In this document: piece by piece, positions 35,634-52,378 of the stretch
Position numbering within the stretch: the stretch's first letter is position 1
Layout of the letters: each line of letters starts with the position of its first letter
Origin: JAUIIK01 sp041390865
Lineage (GTDB): Bacteria; Chloroflexota; Chloroflexia; Thermomicrobiales; CFX8
Length of the DNA stretch: 64,000 bases
NCBI GenBank assembly: GCA_041390865.1
Contig: JAWKPC010000003.1
Location: forward strand, 1-64,000
Reading direction: 5' to 3'
Position numbers and translations under genes: made by a program
Notes under the pieces: generated by a model
What the model saw: the letters and a program-made list of their open reading frames with translations, nothing else
Told to the model about the DNA's origin: nothing
Database searches by the model: none

Positions 35634-35942
35634 TTAAATATCGCCAAAGATGTCGATTGTATCACCGGGAACCAGCGTCACAACTGCGCGCTTCGTCGCC
35701 CCGATGCGTCCGTAAATGATGTTCCGCTGGGCGCGATAAACACGGCGCTTCTTCGGCTTCGAGATGTGCGTGTTTACTTTCTCGACCTCAACATCGAAAA
35801 TGCGTTCGACCGCATCCCTGATCTGAATCTTGTTCGCGTTCATCGCCACTTCGAACACGTACTGCCCGAGCGGCGTCAGGTCGGTGCTCTTCTCCGTAAT
35901 GATCGGTCTGATCAAAACCTCGCTGTGGTGCAATCCAGCCAT
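35634..35942 (-). CDS. rplW: 50S ribosomal protein uL23
   Basis: uL23 is the exit-site dock for trigger factor and SRP. The 102 residues show HHSEVLIRPIITEKSTDLTP, VAMNANKIQIRDAVERIFDV and VNTHISKPKKRRVYRAQRN. It starts three bases after the rplD stop. Confidence 0.98.
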   Translation of the reverse strand: MAGLHHSEVLIRPIITEKSTDLTPLGQYVFEVAMNANKIQIRDAVERIFDVEVEKVNTHISKPKKRRVYRAQRNIIYGRIGATKRAVVTLVPGDTIDIFGDI

Positions 35943-35944
35943 GT

Positions 35945-36580
35945 CTAATCCGCTCCCCAGAGTTCGTGAATCGTCTCGAGCGCCTCGGTCGTGAGCAGCA
36001 CCCGCTCATGTGTCAGGACATCATGAACGTTGACATACCCGGCCCGGATGATCTTGACGTATTCGAGGTTCCCGGCCGCCCGGTAAACGGACTGCCAGTT
36101 GCCTTCTTTGCCAATCACGATCAGCGTCCGGCGCTCATTCGCAGGAAGCTCCTGAAGCAGCGTCCGCATGGCCTTGGTCTTCGGCTCGAGCCCTTCGAGG
36201 CCGCTCACCACGACGACCTGATCGTTCGCCGCCTTGGCCGAAAGAGCCGAGCGGATCGCTAGCCGTCGCATCTTCTTCGGCATCTTCTTGACGTACGAGC
36301 GCGGGTGCGGCCCGAAGACAACACCGCCGGTTCGCCAGATCGGCGAGCGGCTCGACCCGTGCCGCGCACGGCCGGTGCCCTTCTGGCGCCATGGCTTGCG
36401 GCCGCCGCCGCGAACCTGCGCCCGCGTCTTGGTGTCATGTGTACCCAGCCGGCGGTTCGCCTCCTGGCGGACGTGAGCCTGATGCATGATCGGAACGTTC
36501 GGTTCGATCATGAAGATGGCATCGTCCAGCTCCTCGGAGCCGACCTCCGCGGCTTTGGTGTCGTAAACAGTTACTTTCAC
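35945..36580 (-). CDS. rplD: 50S ribosomal protein uL4
   Basis: uL4 lines the exit tunnel. The 211 residues have RRLGTHDTKTRAQVRGGGRK, PWRQKGTGRARHGSSRSPIW and VFGPHPRSYVKKMPKKMRRL, the extended loop and its flanks. It is placed between rplC and rplW as usual. Confidence 0.98.
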   Translation of the reverse strand: MKVTVYDTKAAEVGSEELDDAIFMIEPNVPIMHQAHVRQEANRRLGTHDTKTRAQVRGGGRKPWRQKGTGRARHGSSRSPIWRTGGVVFGPHPRSYVKKMPKKMRRLAIRSALSAKAANDQVVVVSGLEGLEPKTKAMRTLLQELPANERRTLIVIGKEGNWQSVYRAAGNLEYVKIIRAGYVNVHDVLTHERVLLTTEALETIHELWGAD

Positions 36581-36608
36581 CGAAGTTCTCCCCTCGCGGT
36601 TCGGCCGC

Positions 36609-37247
36609 TTAGCTGGACGCCGAGCCGGACTTCACGGCGTGGCGAACGAACACCAGCCCGTCGTTTGCACCCGGTACCGAACCCTTGACGAGAACGAGAT
36701 TCTTCTCTTCGTCGACGTACTTGACGTCAAGATTCAGCACGGTCTTCGTGTCGTTACCCATCCGGCCGGCCATGCGCATGCCCTTGAAAACACGTCCAGG
36801 AGTCGCGCTCGAACCGATCGAACCGGGTGCACGATGTCTGTCGGACTGGCCGTGCGTCGCCGGACCACCACTGAAGTGGTGTCGCTTGACGACGCCTGCG
36901 AAGCCCTTACCCTTCGATGTTCCGGTCACGTCGACCTTCTGGCCGACTTCGAAGATCGAGCAGTTGATAACCTGGCCGACCTCGTATTCGGAAACATCAT
37001 TGGAGCGCACCTCGCGAAGGTAGCGGAGCGAAGAATCGGCGCCCCGCTGGTGTCCGCGTTGCGGGCTATTCAGCCGCTTGCTCTCCTGGAAGCCGAGCTG
37101 CACGGCCTGATAGCCATCGTTGTCGTCTGTCTTGATCTGGGTGACGACGCAGGGTCCCACTTTGAGAACGGTCACCGGAACAACTGTCCCGTCGTCCTCG
37201 AAGATCTGCGTCATCCCCAGTTTCTTTGCAAGTAGTCCCTGTACCAT
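36609..37247 (-). CDS. rplC: 50S ribosomal protein uL3
   Basis: uL3 reaches the peptidyl-transferase centre. The 212 residues start GLLAKKLGMTQIFEDDGTV and contain VTGTSKGKGFAGVVKRHHFS and GSIGSSATPGRVFKGMRMAG. It is the last gene before the stretch of frameshifts (rpsJ and beyond) and is itself intact. Confidence 0.98.
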   Translation of the reverse strand: MVQGLLAKKLGMTQIFEDDGTVVPVTVLKVGPCVVTQIKTDDNDGYQAVQLGFQESKRLNSPQRGHQRGADSSLRYLREVRSNDVSEYEVGQVINCSIFEVGQKVDVTGTSKGKGFAGVVKRHHFSGGPATHGQSDRHRAPGSIGSSATPGRVFKGMRMAGRMGNDTKTVLNLDVKYVDEEKNLVLVKGSVPGANDGLVFVRHAVKSGSASS

Positions 37248-37353
37248 TGGCTCTTCCCAATCCTCCGGGTGGTGGAGAAGATGCGTTCCGCACCCGCTTC
37301 CACACTGAGAGCGTAATACGCGTCTGCGTAATCTCCGGTCGAACGTCTCGTGT

Positions 37354-37674
37354 CTAAAGCTTGATCTCGATATCGACGCCAGCCGGTAGATTCAGCCGCA
37401 TCAATGCGCGGATCGTCGAGTGGCTCGGTTCAAGCACATCGATCAGGCGCTTGTGCGTCCGGATCTCGAAGTGCTCCTGCGAGTCCTTGTCGATGAATGG
37501 AGACCGAATGACCGTGAACTTCTGGATGCGGGTGGGGAGCGGTACCGGACCTGCACCTTGGCCCCAGTGCTTTCAGCCGTCTCCACGAATCCGTCGCGCA
37601 GACTGATCCAGGATCTTGTGATCGTAGGCTTTGAGCCGAATCCTGATCTTCTGCGTCGGTCGTCGTGTCGCCAT
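37354..37674 (-). CDS. rpsJ: 30S ribosomal protein uS10, with two compensating indels
   Basis: uS10 is part of the 30S head and also serves transcription antitermination. The 321-base span from ATG 37674 to TAG 37354 equals 106 codons plus stop, the normal length. The first frame reads MATRRPTQKIRIRLKAYDHK and on to ARRI, then one extra T shifts it (ATTCGTG where ATCGTG is expected). A second change (CAGGTCC where CAGGGTCC is expected) restores the frame for PVPLPTRIQKFTVIRSPFID and the GVDIEIKL end. Both sites are short homopolymers, so consensus error is the likely cause. Confidence 0.9.
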
Positions 37675-37720
37675 CGTCGCTCCCTGTCTCCCTGTATGTT
37701 CCGGTCTTGTTCGGTTCTCG

Positions 37721-38926
37721 TTATTCGAGGATAGAGGTGACGACATGGCGGCACCGACGGTTCGGCCACCTTCTCGGATGGCAAACCGCAAGCCTTCTTC
37801 AATCGCCACCGGCTGGATCAGCTCCACCACCATCTCGACGTGTCTCCCGGCATCACCACATCTCCAGGTCCGCCGCAAAGTCAATCGCTCCCGTCACATC
37901 CGTCGTCCGGATGTAGAACTGCGGCTGGTACCCCCGGAAAAAACGGCGTGTGCCGTCCACCCTCTTCCTTGCTCAACACATACACTTCCGCGTTGAACTT
38001 CGTGCAGCGTGATCGACCCCGGCGCCGCCAGCGCCCAACCTCGCTCGATGTCCTCCCGCTCGATACCGCGCAACAGACAACCGACATTGTCGCCCGCCTC
38101 GCCCGCATCCAGCGTCTTCTGGAACATCTCGACTCCGGTCACCACCGTCGACACCGTCGGCTTGATCCCGACAATCTCGATCGTCTCGCCCTGCTTCACC
38201 GGCCCGCGCTCGACCCGGCCAGTCACGACCGTCCCGCGCCCCTTGATCCAGAACTTACGTCTTCGATCGGCATCCAGGAACAGCCGGTCCACCGCCCGCT
38301 CCGGCGTCGGAATGTAGTCGTCAACCGCCTGCATCAACTCCATGATCGGCTGGTACTCCGGATCCTCCCGGGTTCTCCGCTTGCCCGCTCTCCAGCGCCG
38401 CCAAGGCACTGCCCCGGATGATCGGAATCTCGTCGCCCGGGAACTGTGTGGTCAAGGCAGCTCCCGCACCTCGAGCTCGACCAGCTCCAGCAACTCTTCA
38501 TCGTCCATCTGGTCGACCTTGTTCAGGAAGACGACCATCGCCCTTCCACCTGCCGCGCCAACAGATAATGCTCCGCGTCTACGGCATCAGGCCGTCCGGT
38601 GCACTCACCACCAGGATCGCCCCATCCATCTGGGCCGCTCCGGTGATCATGTTCTTGATGTAGTCGGCATGGCCGGGCAGTCGACGTGGGCGTAGTGCCG
38701 GGCATCCGTCTCGTACTCGACATGGCTGATCGCGATCGTGATCCCGCGCTCGCGCTCTTCCGGGGCATTGTCAATCGAATCAAAGCTCCGGAACGCCGCC
38801 AGCATCGCCCGCCAACGCCAACGTCTTGGTAATCGCCGCCGTCAACGTCGTCTTGCCGTGGTCGACGTGACCAATCGATTCAATGTTGATGTGCGGCTTC
38901 GTCCGCTCAAACCGCTCCTTGGCCAT
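37721..38926 (-). CDS. tuf: Translation elongation factor Tu, with many apparent frameshifts
   Basis: EF-Tu carries aminoacyl-tRNA to the ribosome. From ATG 38926 the protein reads MAKERFERTKPHINIESIGH then the P-loop GHVDHGKTTLTAAITK. Later blocks (RSFDSIDNAPEERERGITI, MITGAAQMDGAILVVSAPDG, FLNKVD, AVDDYIPTPERAVDRLFLD, FAIREGGRTVGA) lie in different frames. Expected-versus-seen sites include CCGGGCCAT seen as CCGGCCAT in the DCPGH motif, GGGCCGATG seen as GGGCGATG, and CAG seen as TAG before the REHY-type motif. The 1206-base span to the TAA at 37721 is a multiple of three and fits the usual 400 residues. The gene lies 46 bases upstream of rpsJ. Confidence 0.9.
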
Positions 38927-38986
38927 CGCTGCTCTTCCCTCTCAATGAGAGCAGGTCGGTCGCCCGTGGGCGTCCGGCCAGTACTG

Positions 38987-41094
38987 CTAGTTCTTCCTGA
39001 TTTCCTCTACCAGCGCAGCTGAAGAGGCTCATAATGTGCAAATTCCGTCGTCGACGTCGCGCGTCCCTGAGTCATCGAACGGAGTTCAGTCGTGTATCCG
39101 CGAACATGCTCGCCAGCGGCACGAGCGCCCTGACGATCTGCGCACCGGAACGCGGCTCCATGCCTTCAGTCCTGCCGCGCTTCGCGTTCAGCTGACCGAT
39201 CACGTCGCCCATGTATTCCTCCAGGCGTCGTGACCTCGACCTTCATCACCGGTTCGAGAACGACCGGTCCACCCCGGCGCATCGCTTCCTGAATCGCCAT
39301 CGATCCAGCGATCTTGAACGCCATCTCAGACGAATCAACATCATGGTAGGAACCGTCGTTCAGCGAGACTTTGATGTCAACAACCGGGAACCGGATGGTC
39401 CACCCGTCGAGCGCTTCCGCGATTCGGATTGCACCGGTGAGATGAATTCTCGAGGAATAGCACCGCCAACGATGTTGTCCTCGAATACGAATCCTTCTCC
39501 CCGATCGAGCGGCTCGACACTGATAACCACGTGGCCGGAACTTGTCCTCGACCACCCGATTGCCGTGAACCGGCCCTCGACGTTGTCGACGTGCCGCGAA
39601 ATCGTCTCGCGGTAGGCCACCTGCGGCCGGCCAACGTTGGCGTGAACCTTGAACTCACCGCCAGCAACCGGTCGACGATTGCTTCCAGGGTCAGCTCGCC
39701 CATACCCATGATGATGGTCTGGCCGGTCTCGTCATCGGTGCGAAGCCGGAATGTCAGGTCCTCTTCGGCGAGGCGAGCCAGTGCCATGCCCATCTTGTCC
39801 TGGTCGGCGCGCGTCTTCGGCTCGATCGCGACCTCGATGACCGGATCGGGAAATTGATCGTCTCGAGCAAGATCCGGTGATCGTCGTCGCAAAGCGTGTC
39901 GCCAGTGAAGGTATCTTTCAGTCCGATGATCGCGCAGATATCGCCGGCCGCAACTTCTTCAATCTCCTCACACCCGGAAGTTCGCGTGCATCCTGAGCGG
40001 CCCGATGCGCTCTCGCTCCCCGCGCGTCGCGTTGAACGCGTAGGAACCAGCCTGAAGCGTGCCCGGTAGACGCGGATAAGGGCGAGGGCGGCTGACATGC
40101 GGGTCCGCCATGACTTTGAATGCGAGTGCCGAGAATGGCGCGTCGGGATCAGTCGGCGGGCAACCCGGACTTCCTCTCCCTCTTCGTTGATCTCGATACC
40201 TTCGATCGGAGGCACTTCCAGCGGGGACGGCAGGAAGTCAACGGCGGCACGTCGAGCATACGCTGGACACCCTTGTTTTTCAGTGCCGTGCCATTGAGTA
40301 CCGGTACGAGTTCGTTCGCGATCATTGGCTTTGCGCAACGCCGCCTTGAGATCGTCCGGAGTAAGCTCTTCGCCTTCCCAGTGCCGCATCCAGCAGTTCC
40401 TCGTCGGTTTCAACGATGACCTCGACCAGAGCATTGCGGTGCTCCGCAGCTTCGGCCTTCATGTCGTCGGGATCTCGGTCCGTTCAATATCGACGCCCAT
40501 CTCATCATGATAGATGTAGGCGACCTGGTCGATGAGATCGATCAATCCGAGATAGTCGGCTTCAGCGCCGATGGGAATCTGAGTGACCGCAGGCTTGGCG
40601 CGCAACCGGTCGGCGATCATCTCGATAGTGCGCCAGTAGTCCGCACCCGTGCAGTCCATCTTGTTGACGAAACAGATACGCGGAACGTTGTACTTGTCGG
40701 CCTGCCGCCAGACCGTCTCCGACTGCGGCTCGACACCTGCGACGGCGTCGAAGACGACGACGCCACCGTCGAGGACGCAACGAGCGTTCGACCTCGGCCG
40801 TGAATCCACGTGCCCCGGCGTGTCGATAATGTTGATGCGATGGTCCTGCAGAAACGGGTCGTCGCGGCGGCAGTGATCGTAATCCCGCGCTCGCGTTCCT
40901 GCGCCAGCCAGTCCATCGCCGCGGCGCCCTCATGGACCTCGCCAGGCCGGTGAATACGGCCGGTGTAGTACGGGATCCGCTCGGTGGTTGTCGTCTTGCC
41001 CGGCGTCGATGTGGGCGATGATCCCGATGTTCCTCGTCCGCCGAAGCGCCGAGGCCTACTTGCCGGCTTCTTTACTTATCGTCTTCGTGCTCAC
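38987..41094 (-). CDS. fusA: Translation elongation factor G, with many apparent frameshifts
   Basis: EF-G drives translocation. The blocks RTRNIGIIAHIDAG and KTTTTERI, MDWLAQERERGITITAAATT, FVNKMDCTGADYWRTIEMI, MGELTLEAIVDRLLA and SMTQGRATSTTEFAHYEPL follow in correct order across all three frames. The span is 2108 bases, near the expected 700 codons but not a multiple of three. A GTG at 41094 is the best start; codon 13 then reads TAG, which is probably an error since the frame runs on into the G1 motif. The TAG at 38987 ends the gene 60 bases before tuf. Confidence 0.88.
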
Positions 41095-41148
41095 GAAACT
41101 CTCAGTCCTTGTGTGATGCGTGCGTTCAAACCGTCGACAGCCTTGCGT

Positions 41149-41615
41149 CTACCAGTTGTAGTGCGCGAATGCCTTGTTCGCTTCGGCCATCCGGTGGTGT
41201 CCTCGCGGCGCTTGACCGCGGCACCCGTGTTGTTGAATGCGTCGAGGATTTGGGTAGCCAGTTTCTCCGACATTGACTTTCCTGGACGCCTGGGTCGCCT
41301 GCAGCAGCCATCGCGTGCCAGCGACTCGCGCCGGTTCTCGGAACCTGAACTGGTACCTGGTACGTTGCGCCACCGACGCGGCGCGGCCCACTCGATTGCA
41401 GGTCGGGCGTTCATGATGGCCTGACCCCAGAAGACTTCGAGCGGATCCCGTCCCGTGCGTTCTTCGACGATGTCGAGTGCGCCATAGACGATTCGCTCCG
41501 CAACGCCCTTCTTCCCCCGGTCCATCAACTTGTTGATAAACCGCTGGAGGACGTCGCTGCCAAACCGGGGATCTGGCGGAACCACTCGTTTTTCAATGTT
41601 GCCGCGACGTGGCAT
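41149..41615 (-). CDS. rpsG: 30S ribosomal protein uS7, with several apparent frameshifts
   Basis: uS7 organises the 30S head. The first 80 residues read cleanly (MPRRGNIEKRVVPPDPRFGS, LMDRGKKGVAERIVYGALDI, PLEVFWGQAIMNARPAIE). Then the frame changes at the PRRVGGATYQVPV region and again around the MSEKLATQILDAFNNTGAAV block, ending in AEANKAFAHYNW and TAG at 41149. The span of 467 bases is about four bases short of the family length, consistent with several lost bases. Confidence 0.88.
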
Positions 41616-41790
41616 GGCTCGTGCCTTCCTGAACCTGCAATAGTCAGCGCGCTAGCGTCTGCTCGTATTCACACACACAAGAGCGGTCTTCGCAAAATGT
41701 TCGCGAGGCCGCTCCTATGATCCTGTTGCCTTGTCCCGGGGGACTTCGCGTATCCACCCTGTGCGGATGGACAAACGAAACCGAGTCCTG

Positions 41791-42209
41791 AGACTTTTTC
41801 GTGCCGTACTTCGACCGTCTGTACTTGCTTGCGATCGTCAACGCCGCGCGCATCAGGGTGCGCCTCGAGCGACGTGATATCGCACGCCCGGGAGATCCTT
41901 CACCTTACCGCCTCGGATCCATTTGACCGAGTGCTCCTGGGAGTTATGACCTTCGCGGGATATAGGCAGTCACTTCCATTCCGTTCGTAAGACGAACGCG
42001 ACAGATTTTCCGCAATGCGGAATTCCGGCTTCTTCGGAGTCATCGTGCGCACCTGGGTGCAGACGCCTCGCTTCTGAGGAGACCCCTTGCACCGGCGCAG
42101 CCGTCAGCATAGCGGCCAGAGCGTTGTTGGTGTACCGCAACGCGGGAGCCTTCACTTTCTTCCGGCTCTGCTTGCGGCCTTTGCGGACCAGCTGGTTGAT
42201 CGTCGGCAC
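41791..42209 (-). CDS. rpsL: 30S ribosomal protein uS12, with apparent frameshifts and an uncertain end
   Basis: uS12 controls decoding accuracy. From ATG 42209 the N-terminus MPTINQLVRKGRKQSRKKVK is clean; after LRYTNNAL the frame shifts. Expected blocks reappear in other frames: KKP-NSALRKICRVRLTNGM, EVTAYIP, GHNSQEHSVKWIRGGKVKDL, GVRYHVARG, DDRKQ and SKYGTKK. The true stop cannot be placed; the left coordinate is set at the KYGTKK end, and an open frame runs on to 41644. It is the first gene of the str set, 224 bases after rpoC. Confidence 0.82.
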
Positions 42210-42341
42210 GTGTTCCCCTTTACAGGCCGTCGAGCGCGGTTATGATGGCTCGGAACGATTTTCCTGAGCTAGCCACAACGCCGTTCTGAATCACTATAAT
42301 AACCATTCCAGCGTGACTGTCGGTTACAGCCACAATCCGTG

Positions 42342-42369
42342 AGTCTACCACACAGGCGAACGAAGTCAA
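42342..42369 (-). promoter_or_regulatory. Sigma-70-like promoter for the str gene set (rpsL onward)
   Basis: The minus strand reads TTGACT (42369-42364), 16 bases, then TAGACT (42347-42342), giving a leader of about 125 nt to the rpsL ATG. It lies just after the rpoC terminator. A second, weaker TATTAT box lies closer to rpsL. Confidence 0.5.
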
Positions 42370-42383
42370 TCGAGAGAGAAACA

Positions 42384-42425
42384 GTCCGGCTGCCGGTTAA
42401 TCCATTGCTGGGCCGGCAGCCGGAC
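42384..42425 (-). terminator. Intrinsic terminator after rpoC
   Basis: A perfect 13-bp inverted repeat (GTCCGGCTGCCGG at 42425-42413 on the minus strand and its complement at 42396-42384) has a 16-base loop and is followed by a pyrimidine tract TGTTTCTCTCTC. It starts eight bases after the rpoC stop. Confidence 0.75.
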
Positions 42426-42432
42426 GTTACGT

Positions 42433-46781
<4,349 letters not shown>

Positions 46782-46892
46782 GCGTTTTTCTCACCGGTCC
46801 CACTTGGTGCCTGTGGCACTCAGTGTCGCTCGTTCCCGCATCTCGCGGGAACCCGGATGGTTCTACGCCCCATCCGCCAGGCATCCGGTCAT

Positions 46893-50376
<3,484 letters not shown>

Positions 50377-50433
50377 ATGTTCTGCCCCTCTAAACCCTAG
50401 CTGTAAACGTCGCGCTCGTACTCGCAACCGCGA

Positions 50434-50577
50434 TCAGGGCGCGTGAGACGAAGAATCGCCGCCGTCGGACCGGTCGGAACCCTTGCACGCGAAAAAGGAG
50501 GACGAGGCCTCCCCGCCAAATTCTTCTGTTGTCGCCTGTCGAGTTTCCTCAGTCAGGTCAATCGTCTCATATCGCAT
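50434..50577 (-). CDS. Possible 47-residue leader ORF upstream of rpoB
   Basis: A small frame from ATG 50577 to TGA 50434 lies inside the predicted rpoB leader. It is acidic and Ser-rich (MRYETIDLTEETRQATTEEF, then SSSFFACKGSDRSDGG). No good ribosome site precedes it, and the ATG sits inside a 12-bp palindrome. It may be chance. Confidence 0.2.
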   Translation of the reverse strand: MRYETIDLTEETRQATTEEFGGEASSSFFACKGSDRSDGGDSSSHAP

Positions 50578-50582
50578 GCGAT
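50571..50582. repeat. 12-bp perfect palindrome in the rpoB leader
   Basis: ATCGCATGCGAT reads the same on both strands and falls about 13-24 bases after the predicted rpoB transcription start. It could bind a dimeric regulator. Confidence 0.6.
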
Positions 50583-50600
50583 CCGAACGACAGTGACCAT

Positions 50601-50631
50601 ATAGTATGCCAGCCCCGCAATCACCTGTCAA
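50601..50631 (-). promoter_or_regulatory. Sigma-70-like promoter for rpoBC
   Basis: The minus strand has a consensus TTGACA (50631-50626), then CATACT 17 bases later or TACTAT 19 bases later. The leader to the rpoB ATG would be about 215 nt. Apart from the palindrome and a doubtful small ORF, the 50377-50740 spacer shows nothing else. Confidence 0.6.
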
Positions 50632-50740
50632 TACCAGATTCGATCGCGTCGATTGGCCAGCCGATCGGCTCGAACCGGACGGCGTTCTCAGCGATAATGG
50701 ACCCGTCGGGATGAGAAATCAAGGGAGGAACCAGACTCAG

Positions 50741-51772
50741 GTGTTCGATTTACGAAGCGATACGGTGACGACGCCCACAGCCGCGATGCGTGAAGCAATG
50801 GCCAACGCCGCCGTCGGGGACGACCAGTACGGGGAGGATCCAACGGTTACCGAGCTCGAGATGCTCGCGGCACAGATGCTCGGCAAGGACGCTGCGCTGT
50901 TCGTGCCGAGCGGAACAATGGGTAACCTCGCAGCGCTTCTCACCCATTGCGGCCGGGGCGACGAAGTCATACTCGGGGACGAATCCCATATCTTCTGGTT
51001 CGAGTCCGGCGGTGCCGCCGCGCTCGGCGGCATGCCGTTCAACCTGTTGCCGAACGATGCCGACGGCCATATTCCGCTCGAGCGTGTGGAATTGGCGATC
51101 CGCCCGGCTGGCAGGCTCGGATATCCGAAAACCGGCGCGATCGCCGTCGAGAACACCCAGAATCGCTGCGGCGGCACCGTCCTCGACCTGCAATATCTGC
51201 AGGATCTCAAGCAGCTGGCGAATAGCCACGGTGTCCCGGTTCATATGGACGGGGCCCGTATCTTCAACGCGGCGATAGCCTCCGACACGCCGGCCGAGGC
51301 GATCGCTTCAGCTGCGGACTCGGTCCAGTTCTGCCTTTCCAAGGGCCTCGCCGCACCGGTCGGTTCGATGATCGCCGGATCGCAGGAATTCATCGACGGC
51401 GCGAAAGCCAGCCGGAAGATTCTCGGCGGCGCGATGCGGCAGTCAGGCGTCATCGCAGCTGCTGGACTCGTTGGGTTGCGAGACATGGTCGACCGGCTGG
51501 GCGAAGACCATGCGCGCGCCCGGCGTCTCGCCGAGGGTCTGGCCGAGATTCCAGGCGTGACGATCGATCTCGACTCGGTTCAAACGAATATCGTGATCTT
51601 CGACACCCAGCCGAAGATGGCCCACGGCGACTTCGTCGCTGCCATGAAGGAACAAGGAGTCCTGATGTCGAACTACTCACCGAAGGGCGTTCGGATGGTG
51701 ACACACTACCAGGCCGACGACGACGCGATCGACGCGGCCCTCGCAGCCGCGACGAAGATCCTGGCAGCCTGA
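50741..51772 (+). CDS. ltaE: Low-specificity L-threonine aldolase
   Basis: The enzyme splits L-threonine or allo-threonine to glycine and acetaldehyde with PLP. The 343 residues begin with FDLRSDTVTTPT, the usual start region, and show VPSGTMGNLAALL, the HMDGARIFNAA block with its PLP Asp, and Lys201 in CLSKGLAAPVGS. The GTG at 50741 matches family length and has GGGAGGA about 12 bases upstream; an ATG at 50711 is an alternative. It diverges from rpoB. Confidence 0.93.
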   Translation: MFDLRSDTVTTPTAAMREAMANAAVGDDQYGEDPTVTELEMLAAQMLGKDAALFVPSGTMGNLAALLTHCGRGDEVILGDESHIFWFESGGAAALGGMPFNLLPNDADGHIPLERVELAIRPAGRLGYPKTGAIAVENTQNRCGGTVLDLQYLQDLKQLANSHGVPVHMDGARIFNAAIASDTPAEAIASAADSVQFCLSKGLAAPVGSMIAGSQEFIDGAKASRKILGGAMRQSGVIAAAGLVGLRDMVDRLGEDHARARRLAEGLAEIPGVTIDLDSVQTNIVIFDTQPKMAHGDFVAAMKEQGVLMSNYSPKGVRMVTHYQADDDAIDAALAAATKILAA

Positions 51773-51800
51773 CAAGCACACCATCGGGGAGATCGCCATC

Positions 51801-52136
51801 GTGGCCCTGCGTCCGCCGAGGCAACGTAGAGGCAAAGCGAATCCGTTCACGCGCCGGTTGCCCGACGAGGCCATCGGGCTGATCGCCGGATTTCTCATCG
51901 CCTCGATGGTTATTCGCGTGATTCTGCTGGCAGCCGGGCTGGAACAGTGGACGATTACCTGGCAAGTCGTAGACGCGCTGACCCTGTGGATCATCTGGCC
52001 GCTCGATCAACTCAACTTCGGTACGGACCCGACGTTGATCGGGCGGCTCACACCGTTGGACGTCCTCGTGGCTGCATTGCTCACTGTTCTGGCGCTCTTC
52101 CTCCTTGCAACGAGGACCTTCACTCGTCGCCTCTAG
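51801..52136 (+). CDS. Small membrane protein of unknown function
   Basis: The 111 residues have a basic N-terminus (RPPRQRRGKANPFTRRLPDE) and two strong hydrophobic segments (about 25-45 and 88-105) around a loop containing LTLWIIWPLDQLNFG. The GTG at 51801 has GGGGAG nine bases upstream. The shape recalls YggT-like membrane proteins, but I cannot confirm that family. It lies 28 bases after ltaE and before another small membrane protein. Confidence 0.7.
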   Translation: MALRPPRQRRGKANPFTRRLPDEAIGLIAGFLIASMVIRVILLAAGLEQWTITWQVVDALTLWIIWPLDQLNFGTDPTLIGRLTPLDVLVAALLTVLALFLLATRTFTRRL

Positions 52137-52230
52137 CTGGCGTTCGGGTCCAATTCGAACGTACGCGCTACAATTCGTGATTCAAGAGCGCCAAAGTTTG
52201 GAGCTCGAAGAAACGGGGGAGGAATACAAC

Positions 52231-52368
52231 ATGGCGCGTCAAGTAGTGCGCGGAATTCTGGGGATTGTCCTGGCTGCGGCGGCCACCTGGCTGGCCGACA
52301 AACTCGTGGATCAGATCTTCGGCCCGGATCCCGAACTCGAGGACGATCTCTCGTCCGAAGAAGCCTGA
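52231..52368 (+). CDS. 45-residue single-pass membrane protein
   Basis: The ATG at 52231 follows GGGGGAGGA by six bases, a strong site. The product has one hydrophobic stretch (ILGIVLAAAATWLADKL) and an acidic end (PDPELEDDLSSEEA). No family is recognised. The lipid kinase gene begins 10 bases after its stop, so they probably share a message. Confidence 0.65.
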   Translation: MARQVVRGILGIVLAAAATWLADKLVDQIFGPDPELEDDLSSEEA

Positions 52369-52378
52369 GCAGTCGCGA

